Shown in pieces: positions 20,507 through 29,359 of a stretch of DNA of 64,000 nt. The notes under the pieces are model-generated. The model was not told the origin of the DNA, made no database searches, and was given only the letters and a program-made list of their open reading frames with translations. This stretch comes from Daphnia carinata (taxonomy: Eukaryota > Arthropoda > Branchiopoda > Diplostraca > Daphniidae): contig NC_081333.1 of assembly GCF_022539665.2 (NCBI RefSeq), positions 6,012,971 through 6,076,970 on the forward strand, in the 5' to 3' direction. The position numbers and the translations under genes were made by a program. How positions within the stretch are numbered: position 1 is the first letter of the stretch; the number at the start of each line of letters is the position of its first letter.

Positions 20507-20720
20507 GTTGTATGCTTGACTTCTATTGTAGTCGTTCCTCTACCTCTCCAAAGCGACCACGCTTTACCGTATGCCTGTCTTCTACTATAGTTGTCCCTTC
20601 ACCTCTATAATGCGACCGCGCGCTTTTGTACGATTGACCTTTACTGTAGTTGTCCCTTCACCGTACTAAAGCGACCTCGCTCTATCGTATGCTTTTTTAT
20701 TACTATAGTTACTCACTCTC
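20507..20720. repeat. Diverged tandem repeats of about 60 bp, 3.5 copies, in element 2
   Basis: Units share the order: GTATGC-TGACTTCTAC-TATAGTTGTCCCTTCACCTC-AAGCGACC-CGCTTT. Copies start near 20507, 20569, 20629 and 20687. They lie upstream of the antisense ORF and before the polypurine tract, where enhancer or insulator arrays occur in gypsy-like elements. Confidence 0.65.
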
Positions 20721-20829
20721 TATTAGCCTTGGGGTTATTTTGAAAATTACGGGTATCTTTTCCTAATATTTTGTTCATGCCCGTGTTTACCTTTTTAATG
20801 ATTGTTAGTACAGTCGGGTCGCCTGTCTT

Positions 20830-20841
20830 GAAGAAGGGGGA
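20830..20841 (+). other. Polypurine tract of element 2
   Basis: GAAGAAGGGGGA ends two bases before the 3' LTR, the expected place for the plus-strand primer. Confidence 0.75.
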
Positions 20842-20843
20842 CC

Positions 20844-21229
20844 TGTCGCGAGGGAAAGATAGCATTGGGATTGCCATTTCTGGAAAGGGGCGTCAGCCAA
20901 CATTTAATTGTTTGCAGCACAGTTTCCCTTGAAAAGAGGCGCTACGACACGCCAATAATTAGTAAAATGTGGCATTCCCTAGAATTCGTTCAACCCTAGA
21001 GATAGGGCGTATATCCTTCACGAGGGTATAAAAGCCCATACATTTTTTACCCTAAGTTAGTTCTTGTTAGTTCCTGATAGATCTTAAGTCCTACTCAAGT
21101 TCTCAAGTAAGTTCTCTTCACGTTCCTGTATTTCAGTCAAGTAAAGTGTAGTTATTCCTCCTTTCTGTTATGCATTGTATTTTCCCCTTTTAATTCAATA
21201 CAATTCATTAAGTAAAGTCCAGTGTGACA
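20844..21229 (+). repeat. 3' LTR of element 2
   Basis: This is a 386-bp copy of the 5' LTR with no difference seen by eye, followed by the second ATAT target copy at 21230-21233. Confidence 0.95.
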
Positions 21230-21458
21230 ATATGGAATACTAGCAGTGAGCGTAATAGCTGTAACAATATTGATTGGATATGTCTGCATTGCATTCATAC
21301 CATTTGCTACAATTTTCAACTTGTGTAAAAAGAAAAATAATGCTAAAAATCACGAGCAGGAAATTCCCATGCTGTCACACATCCATAATGATACACAAAT
21401 CATTCCGGGTAAAGGACTCTGTTGGAATGATGGATGTCTCATTGCACCCCAAAAATGA
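21230..21458 (+). pseudogene. env: Element 1 Env, C-terminal end (membrane anchor and tail)
   Basis: After the second target copy the env frame of element 1 resumes with a strong transmembrane segment (VIAVTILIGYVCIAFIPFA) followed by a lysine-rich stop-transfer sequence (LCKKKN) and a short tail ending at 21458. The insertion of element 2 thus fell just before the membrane anchor. Confidence 0.75.
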
Positions 21459-21567
21459 AACTTGTAACCCGACAATTAGAACACATTTTTATGCTATGTT
21501 AAACGTAAAATTAGTAACGTCTATGTAACTAACAAACCTACCTAGCATCCGTACCTAGCCAAACCTA

Positions 21568-21624
21568 AAAAAAAAAAAAAGAAAAAAAAAGAGAGAGAAG
21601 AAGAAGAAAGGAAAAGGAAAAACG
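21568..21624 (+). repeat. Long purine tract in element 1
   Basis: An A-run, then AG and AAG repeats, form about 55 nearly pure purines between env and the antisense ORF. It could act as a second plus-strand primer site or as the terminator region of the antisense transcript. It is low-complexity. Confidence 0.5.
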
Positions 21625-21657
21625 TCCATGGACAACCAACCATTAAAGTTGTGTATT

Positions 21658-22165
21658 CTACTGGAAATACAAGGAACTAACCAGTATAAAATCGGTGTCA
21701 ATCAGAAGTTGTCGGAGAAGACGGTGTACGTTCTGCATTGCCACTGAATGATGGGATTTTTCTTGCAATTGTTCCTGCAAGAAGAGTGATGAACGGCAGT
21801 TGCGGTGATAGATATCCTCACCAGACTCTAGCCACCAGAGTAATCGTGCAAACCAGATTGGGTAAATGTCGCAGTAGCGAGCATAGCCTGGAAACTGACT
21901 GAAAAAGAAAAACAAGTCAACAGAATGCTAAGAAAAGAACCACTTTGCGACTTACATATAGTAACGGTCGGTAGGACTGACTCGTCGGTACCCGAAGTCA
22001 AGAGGAGGACAATTTTCAACACTCATCGAAAAGTTCTCGATCAGTGGAAAGAAATCTTCGGAAGAGCAAATGAGACTTGTGATACGCTATAACTTCGAAA
22101 ATCCACAAGGCAGTATCGACGGCAGCACGATGAGACACTACGCACGTAAAATCAAATTCCATCAT
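21658..22165 (-). pseudogene. Spliced antisense ORF of element 1, homologous to that of element 2
   Basis: Exon 2 (21658-21898) follows a TTTTTCAG acceptor and encodes QFPGYARY, then WFARLLWWLESGEDIYH. Exon 1 ends at 21956 with a GTAAGT donor, giving a 57-bp intron. The phase matches, reading ..DRYY-I-QFPGYARY, and the intron is at the same place as in element 2. The 5' part of exon 1 (ATG at about 22165, MMEFDF) needs a one-base shift near 22085-22095 to join the remainder (SSEDFFPLIEN). This copy is therefore probably broken. The acidic tail of the element 2 protein is missing. Confidence 0.6.
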
Positions 22166-22256
22166 GCACGAGGGAGCTCGGCGAAGGGCAAGAAACGAAT
22201 GAAACACACCGGAACAAAAAACAACAATTATAAGGTTCGCATCGAAAAAAATAAAT

Positions 22257-22258
22257 AA

Positions 22259-22300
<42 letters not shown>

Positions 22301-22308
22301 AATAATAA
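22257..22308. repeat. (TAAA)n/(TAA)n microsatellite
   Basis: About ten TAAA units followed by TAA units, in the 3' untranslated part of element 1. Confidence 0.9.
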
Positions 22309-22505
22309 CCCTTTACCTATCTCCTCCACTATTCCACTCTCCTACTAACAAGAAATGTTTAACAATTATAATTCTTACGGTGAAGAGAAAAGAAACAACT
22401 GCATAAATTAGACTTAGAAAATTTTGTAGACCTATCGGTATCATTATAGCTTCCTTAGACATAAATATATTCTCCAACCCTGTAACCCCGAAGGCAACTT
22501 CTGTA

Positions 22506-22518
22506 AAAAGGGGAGGAA
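22506..22518 (+). other. Polypurine tract of element 1
   Basis: AAAAGGGGAGGAA directly precedes the TGTGAT start of the 3' LTR. Confidence 0.8.
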
Positions 22519-22837
22519 TGTGATGAGGACATATACCGAAGAACGCCACCAATTAGTTAGCTTAGCTAATTAATAGATTCCAGCCTTGGATGATCCCACG
22601 GCGAACTGGTATCAGACAGTCCTTCATCCTCACGGAGTCTTCCCACGCCAAACCAGTATCAGGCAGCTCTTCACCCCTACGATCACTTCGTCTTCACGTG
22701 ATCATCTCTCGGAGGTCACCATTGACGTCAAGAGTGACCTCATAATAACTGATAAAAGCTGTGACAAAAGGGGGGCTCGGGGTCTGTGTTTAGTGTGTTA
22801 AGAGTGTATTAAGTGTCTGTGTTAGAGAGCTTAGCGA
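22519..22837 (+). repeat. 3' LTR of element 1, truncated
   Basis: These 319 bp match 3185-3503 with two substitutions (in the regions CACGGAC/GTCTTC and CAGCTC/TTTCACC). The match stops abruptly after TTAGCGA. The last ~128 bp, which should hold most of R and U5, are missing, and FAR1-like gene sequence follows directly. Confidence 0.85.
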
Positions 22838-23120
22838 AAACCAAATATCGAATTGAACCACAGGAAGGAAATGTATGACAGCTTTCACAGAGCTGTCTAC
22901 GTAAAAATGCAAGAGGAACTGGAGATAGAAGAGGATTACCTCGTTTCATTAGGTAATACACTGTAATTATTTCATTAAAAATTAGACCCAAAATAATTAA
23001 CCCGCGTTTTCTTTAGAGGAAAACGAACTTGGTTCCTACTTCGGCAAAACCTGGTTTTACATTAAAGAAATGTGGACAATGGTTTATCGCACCAGCATTA
23101 TGACACTCGGAAATAACACT
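22838..23120 (+). pseudogene. FAR1/MULE-like gene, continuation after element 1
   Basis: A reading frame from 22839 (KPNIELNHRKEMYDSFHRAV ... EEDYLVSL, to about 22953) joins well in sense to the exon cut at 3184 (..KLQCNK). A second block follows a TTTCTTTAG acceptor near 23017 (EENELGSYFGKTWFYIKEMW ... VYRTSIMTLG). The style fits the segment before the catalytic domain in MULE-like proteins, but no DDE core follows. Together with 2531-3184 this is a gene or transposase killed by, or before, the LTR insertion. Confidence 0.45.
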
Positions 23121-23609
23121 ACTAACCAGATGAGCGGAAATAGGAAGTCAAACACATTTCTTTCTCCCCACACGGCACATCTCCTTCCTGGGAGCCTCCT
23201 AAAAGGTTCTTAGCCTCCCCAGCGCATCAATCATGCCGTTGGGAAGCACTGAGGAAGGCCACTAGCAGGTAGAAAATTTGTCGAGGAGCATGCTTATATA
23301 TGCAATTCAAGAAATTTGTTGGTGATATTCTCAGGAGTGTTTTAGGAGCTCCCTTCATGAAAGCAAGACTCATGCGTTTAAATAATGGGAAATATAAATC
23401 GATTGGATTTGGTAACGACATTAGAGCTGTATTAAACATTTTCATCTAATAAACCATATTCGTATGGAACGACCTGTGAAAGCATAAATATTTGGCAAGG
23501 AAATACTCATTTTGAAACGAGGAGATGTGATAAAACAACACTCAATTATCCAGTCACGGAGCTTGGAGGACAATGGAATTTTCATGATTAATAGTACTTC
23601 AATGGCTCA

Positions 23610-24290
23610 GGGTAATAGCTGGGAGTAGCGTACGTTGTTTTTGTACTAAGCTGGAGCCTCTGTGTAGTAACTGGGAGCGGCGAAAGTGGTAGTCTAGTAA
23701 CTGGGAGCGGCGTAAATGGTAGTGTAGTACTCCGGCGCTTTTGTAGTGTAGTGTTTGGGGGGCTTCAGTCTGGTAGTAGCTTGGAGCTGAGTAGTATTCA
23801 TTGCCTCGGCGTAGTAGCTGGGAGTACCATATGTTGTTGTGTAGTGTTGCACTTCAGTGTAATAGCTTGGTATAGCATGCGGTAGGGTGTAGTACTCGGG
23901 TGCCTTTCTAGTGCAGTATTGAGGAACATCAGTGTAGTAAGCTGGAGCTGGGTATGTGGTTGTATAGTACTCCGCTTTCTTTTTGTAGTACTCCGCGGCT
24001 GCAGTAGTTTAATAGCCCACGGCCTTTGTGGTGTAGTATTGAGGAGCCTTAGTATAGTAAGCCGGAGCTGCATATGTCGTGGTGTAATATTTGAGCGACT
24101 TTATAGTGTAGTAAAAGTGGGCTGCATACGTCGTGATGTAGGGTTCGAGAGCCTTAGTGGTGTAGTACTCGGGAGCATTGGTGGTGTAGTAGCTAGGCGC
24201 ACATTGGTCGTGGTGTAGTAAGGCGCCGGAGTAGTGCAGTATTCAGAAGAAGACGAACCGATTGGTCCACCGACGACACGTCTAAATTAC
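23610..24290 (-). pseudogene. Tyrosine-rich repeat protein fragment (YYT/AP repeats)
   Basis: Read on the minus strand this stretch encodes tandem units of the form EYYTTTYPAPAYYTDVPQY and SYYTEVQHYTTTYGTPSYY, interrupted by stops and frame changes. Such YYT-AP repeats are known to me from secreted, tyrosine-rich (cuticle or adhesive-type) proteins of cladocerans. The DNA shows matching repeats of about 60-70 bp with GTAGTA motifs. It is a dead copy, on the opposite strand to the flanking FAR1-like pieces. Confidence 0.6.
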
Positions 24291-24299
24291 AGGTAATGA

Positions 24300-26050
24300 C
24301 GTAGCAGCCAATATTCTTGCCCCGCCTTTTAGCAATTCCTCCTTCCCATCAATTTCGATCAATAAAACTGTAATGGAAAAGACAAAGAAAAAAGATTGGC
24401 CTGATTCTTTAAAAGACTCAATGAATTTGTAAAGTAAATGCATTGCGTGTGCACTGAAGAAACATCAAATTCCTTGGTTCCTAAAGAAGCAAATACCATC
24501 AATAACTAAGAAAAGGAACACACACTAAATAAATGTATAAAAATTATAACCCAAGGATATCGTTAATAACCTACCTCAAATCCTAAGCAATATCAAACCT
24601 TCTCTGACTGATAGTGCTCAAGTAACTTGTTCATCTTCCGGTGACATGCAACACTTGCGCAGGCTAAATGGTCAGTTGCTCAGATATTCTTCAACTTAAA
24701 TTGAATCTAGAAATGCGAAAGAGGAATTATGAACCACAGCCACTAACACTGTGGTTGACAACCCATATTATATGAAGCTACAAACGAAAAACATTTTAAA
24801 TGATTAATAAAATGCAAAAAACCTTTTACTGTTGGAGGTAGAGAGGCAGGTAAACGAGAGAACAACAACTCATAAATCGTTTTCGAAGTGAACAGGTTCC
24901 ATATAAAATTCGAAGCAATGGCTATTTGTTTTTTCTTCAATTACTGGCAAAATAAAATTATGTCAATTCCTATATATATATATGAGCTGAACTACAAAAA
25001 ACAAATTTAGCTTCAATCTAGAGCAATGTAATCCTAAACAACAAAAACTTACCTTGTTTTCATAAACCACAGCGTTTTTACTTAAGCATTAGTCTAGCAA
25101 TGGCTGCCGAATGCAATGTTTACATCGTTATGAGAGTTGCCAAATGAATAAGTTGACACAAATTATTTTAAGAAGCAAAATGAAATACAAGTTAAAATCA
25201 CGTTAAAATTTTAACGTCATAAATATGTAATTTTTAACATCTAATAACACATAGATATTGTTACATGAGAAACATGTTTTCGCGATAAATAGAATTGTGT
25301 TTAGGGAATGAAGAAAGCTGGTAGTGCTGAATACGTCTGTGCGTTCCAGTTCAGACCATCAGTGTGCATTCCAGTCCAGGGGACTAACCATCGCAATTAG
25401 TACTCCAGCGAGTGTTTGTGGATAACAGGTTTGCTAATAGAATATTAAACTTACCAATGACCATAACGAATTATGATTTTGTCTGATCCAGACCTTTACC
25501 TTCGCTGGCTTATTCCGCCTTCGTTCTGCCGAAGAATTTGTTGCCATCGGCACCTGTTTTGCCTTACATTTGCTGCTCTCACCAAACACTTTTTCGCCAA
25601 TTTGCTGCGGTCCCGAGCTATCTTGCCGTTTTTCCCTTGCCTGCAATTTGAGTTTATTTGTGGATCCCCAAAAGGTAACTAGAATGTTTTTATTTAGTGC
25701 TGGGCTAGCTGGACATAGGAGATCGGGCTTGATACGGCGGCACCGTTTCAAGTGACCGACACTATTAGTGAAGAGTAAGGGCATTGTTGCTACTCTTTGT
25801 GTGAGTATCATCAATGGGCATAGGTACCGGGATTCGTCATAGGGTCGTTGTGGCCAGTTGTTTGACCCAGGGCAAGGTCTTAAATTGCATTAATGATTAA
25901 GTTTTCATGGGAAACAGGGCTAAAGTTTTCAAGCTTCTTGACATTAAGCTTTATTGTAATAACGAAAAAAAAATCTTAACCTAGGTAATAAATATTTTTC
26001 CGTCCTCAACAGTCGTGTTGGTATTTTTGTATAGCAGAACTAGCTGCAGG
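24300..26050. other. Non-coding stretch without recognised features
   Basis: The sequence is AT-rich with scattered short ORFs. A minus-strand ORF at 25434-25814 (126 aa) has no domain or bias that I trust. A short TATATATATA run lies at 24972-24983. Confidence 0.35.
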
Positions 26051-26078
26051 AACTTTCACGGATTGTGGTAAATCACCT

Positions 26079-26602
26079 ATGGACTCTTTCGGTGCCATAG
26101 AGGAGATGGAAAAAACCCTGAGCGAACAACAGACTCGGCAGCAAATGGTAATGAAACAAAATTATAATTCTTCTTTTAAAATTCCCTCCACAGTTCACCT
26201 AAAATATTTGTGTTTCTATTCAGGTTCTAATTTTGCTCCGAATGGGTGGGGTGAATCTCCAAAAAACAGTATATTCCATAATGGAAAAGCTGTTTACTTG
26301 CGAAATTGGAATGCAATATACATGGACGGGAAAATCCAAAAAGGAGTTTGAGAAAGAAAAATTTTCTAATTTGACAAATATTTACGCTGCAAGGTGTCGT
26401 AGGTGGTTGTATATTCATTTATTAAGTTCTTACTCTATAAGGAAATTAATTGTTGCTTTTTGTAGGTGCCGTTCTCTCAAACAAAGACCTTTCCGGTGAT
26501 GAAAAAACCTCAATGAAGATACAGTTTCAAGTAAATGAATGGCTTCGTCATTGCCGGCAAAATTTCTATAAAAGATCAATTAATAAGATTGAATTTCAAT
26601 AA
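26079..26602 (+). pseudogene. DUF4806-like fragment
   Basis: Three blocks read on the plus strand: 26079-26147 (helical, EEMEKTLSEQQTRQQM, donor GTAATG), 26224 to about 26392 (acceptor ATTCAG; LRMGGVNLQKTVYSIMEKLF ... YTWTGKSKKEFEKEKFSNL) and about 26465-26602 (GAVLSNKDLSGDE ... NEWLRHCRQNFYKRS, stop). The G-G / W-T-G-K / F-x-x-L layout fits DUF4806, a small domain common in arthropod transposon-linked proteins. The splice phase between blocks 2 and 3 does not work with the visible sites, so I call it a remnant. Confidence 0.45.
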
Positions 26603-26929
26603 ACCATTAAAAATATTCTATTGTCTTTTAATATTCATTTTTTATTTTACATTTACATATTTAATTGCATTTAAATATAATTGGTATTGTATTGGATGCT
26701 AGTACCATGGGAGGGTTATTGGTACTACCTGAGGATAATGCAAGAGGGACTGAGGAGCCTGTCAGGCAGCTGCCAGGTAACCAAAAAGAAGGTCGTAAGA
26801 GGAATCGAGGACGGTTATGGGAAAGACTGGGGAGGATAGCAGGATGTTCTGAGGAGGTGCCTAGGAGCCAGTTGTGCCGTGTGGGTAAACACTAATTGAA
26901 TTCTTTTCTACAATTACCATAGGACTATC

Positions 26930-28930
26930 AAGGACTATTTCTCTCATCACCAATAGAGACTGCCAACACTTAATGAATGCCTTGTCAACATTGTGCGATT
27001 CCGGATTTTATGCAACGATAAAATATCTCAACATGCAGGCATCAAATTTAGCGTTCATCACCCTAACCCTATATTGGAAAACCTGAAGAAGCAACTTACA
27101 CCGTACGCATGGGAAATAGTCTTTGCTCAGACGTAAGCAAAGACAGACAACTATACTTACGTAAGGTAAAAGTAATTAAAATTTGCAATTTGAAATACAT
27201 GTAATAATTATTTATTTTTTTTAGGAATCGCACCAACATGTCATAGTGTCTACATCAGGAACTTTTATTATTTCCTTAGATTTAAGTAATTGCTCTTGTT
27301 CTTCATATCTTAACCACCGTTTACCTTGCAGGCATATACTAAACATCGCAAAACAAACCGGAGTGGATGAAATACCGGTCGTTGGCGCATTCAGGTAAAA
27401 TATTTTAATTAAACGAATTATTTATACAATCTAATTAACCTATAACATCTTAGGCTGACGATGAAGAACTTACGCATAACCACCAGGAACACGAGGATAT
27501 TAACTTAATTAACGCAACCGAAAGCTTCCAAAAATTTCCAGCGCCAACGTCCCGATCAAAGCCGAAATCCAAGACCACCATATTAAGGAACCTGCATGCC
27601 GTTTTGACAAAAGTAGCAGAAGTAGTAGAAAAACTACGATTCCTGCCATGGACAGCGCCATTACACTACTACAACACCTTGTCAGCCGATGGAAAATGAA
27701 TGCTAAAATTCGATTATTCGAAGGTAAATTTGCTTAGATTTTAAAAACCAATTGCTATAAACTTCTAATAATGTAACATCTTTAGATGCAGATAACCAAC
27801 TAGAGGACGCTAACATATCGGAAACGAACAAAAGAAAAAAAGGACAAGTATACGGAACAGCCACCAGCAAAGAAGAAAAAAATTTCAGCAGCGAAGGAAA
27901 ACGACGAAGATGATGAACTACAACATTTAGAAGGCATGCAAGAAGGAAACGGTGTCCCTGAATCTCCAACCTGTTCCATGCCTGCTTATCAAGACTTATC
28001 TCCGAAAGCAGGCCCCTATACGGATCCACCAGAAAAGCCAGCAACTAGGCTACCAGAAAGAAAGCGAGGGCCTGGACGTCAAGCAAAATCTAAGGTCCTT
28101 GATTTCTTTAAATGGTCACCATTCACAAAAAAGCCATTCACAAAAAAGAAACCAGTCGACCAAGCTAGATGTAGGTTACACATTATCACTGCAGTAATAA
28201 TTTTTACTGATAAAAATTTTTTCTTGTAGTTGTGTTGACAAAGTTGCTGGCAGATGGAAGCGATGCGGCCAACAAAGTATTAAAGGAATGAAAGTATTTA
28301 AGGATCATCTCTGGTCACCGAAGAGATGGTTTTGACATTTGCACAGGACTTGTCAACCGCAATCCTAGAGGAGGAAATAGGAGATTTGGGGAGATTCAAG
28401 ATCTATTTCGACGAGGATGCATGGCTAGGAGTAACAAGTTTAGGTAAATATTTTTCCTATTAATAATTTCTAATTTAAAATTCTTAATTTACTAATACCA
28501 AAAATTGTTTGTTTCACAGTTGTGGAGAAGAAAAGGCTTATCGGGAAGAGGAAATCCAAATATTATTGTAATAGTTGTACGAAAGTTATTGGGGAAGTGG
28601 GCACCGTTATTTGTTCTTGTTGTTTAGAATGGGTTCCCTGGGAATGCGATAGTATAAAGGATGTCCCTAAAGTTAAGGATTATATTTCCAAACTGTGTAT
28701 AAATACAAGGTGAAGAAACAATACACAAAGCTATTTAAATATTTGCTTGCTAAACATTGCGATCGTTGCGCCGAAAAAAAACGAGAAAAAAAAACCACGA
28801 GAAAAAAAGATGCCCCACGAAGGCATAGTCTGGCGGGCAAAAATGGCCCCCAAAAAAAAGGGAAAAAAACCGTGACCCACGATGGCAAATTAGAAAACGT
28901 AAAAAAATGCACAACGAAGGCATGGGCGTA
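26930..28930 (+). pseudogene. Degenerate multi-exon coding debris with basic and PHD-like segments
   Basis: Several plus-strand blocks with plausible splice sites can be seen: near 27456-27720 (HNHQEHEDINLINATESFQ ...), 27936-28170 (proline-rich, RKRGPGRQAKSK, AT-hook-like) and 28520-28690. The last encodes YYCNSCTKVIGEVGTVICSC, then CLEWVPWEC, then DVPKVKDYI: a PHD-type zinc finger pattern with W in place of the usual histidine. A lysine-rich tail follows to 28930. Frames do not link cleanly. It may be the 3' end of the inverted-repeat-bounded transposon or of a host gene caught in it. Confidence 0.35.
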
Positions 28931-29221
28931 AGATAAATACGGAATTGGGACTTACCTTTAAAAAATAGCTCTATCCACAACAAAAACATTATAAAACACT
29001 GCCTCTGTACACTGACACAAACGAACAAATTTTAAATTACGACACTTAACACGCGACTAATTACACACCTGTCTGTCTACACCACGAGACTATACTAATT
29101 TTTCCTAGCTAGCAGAAGGCTTTTCAGTCGGGTGGTGTGTTATTGCTAGGTATATTTTGTCTGTTTCATTTGAGTTATAATATAAATCTTAATTAGCAAT
29201 GACCAATTTTACTATAGTATT

Positions 29222-29325
29222 GGTACAATAGGGGAAAACTTATTTTATTGCAACGAAATCTTTCGGTGCAATAGGGAATAAGGCCACTTATTGCAACGAC
29301 AGATTTCGGTGAAATAGTGAAAAAC
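29222..29325 (-). repeat. Right arm of the 104-bp inverted repeat
   Basis: This is the reverse complement of 1627-1730 with 11 mismatches and no gaps by eye. A further TTGCAACGAAAGATTTCG half-site follows at 29333-29350. The LINE remnant begins directly beyond it. Confidence 0.55.
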
Positions 29326-29359
29326 ACCCTTATTGCAACGAAAGATTTCGTAGCAATAC

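Larger units (their letters stand above)
12332..21229 (+). mobile_element. Element 2: young env-bearing Ty3/gypsy LTR retrotransposon nested in element 1
   Basis: The 8,898-bp element has two 386-bp LTRs (12332-12717 and 20844-21229) in which I see no difference, a perfect ATAT target duplication (12328-12331 and 21230-21233), TG..CA ends, a primer site and a polypurine tract. It carries gag-pol, an F-type env fused in frame to pol, and a minus-strand spliced ORF. Removing it with one ATAT copy brings the env frame of element 1 back into register across the site. Two frame breaks (near 16080 and 18600) interrupt its plus-strand coding. Confidence 0.95.
3185..22837 (+). mobile_element. Element 1: env-bearing Ty3/gypsy LTR retrotransposon, split by element 2
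   Basis: The element has a 5' LTR (3185-3631), a possible primer site, gag, pol, an env-like gene, a minus-strand spliced ORF, a polypurine tract (22506-22518) and a 3' LTR (22519-22837) cut short by about 128 bp. The shared 319 bp of the LTRs differ at two sites by eye. Element 2 sits inside the env gene. Without element 2 it would be about 10.7 kb. Pol has an in-frame stop and env a frameshift, so this copy cannot move by itself. The 5' junction lies in a FAR1-like gene. The missing LTR end prevents a target-duplication check. Confidence 0.9.

Noticed and set aside
25434..25814. Minus-strand 126-aa ORF
   Set aside because: No domain, no splice context, overlapping equal-length frames on the other strand.
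28690..28930. Lysine-rich ORF as a real nuclear protein
   Set aside because: It is A-rich low-complexity DNA read as lysine; no splice or start support.
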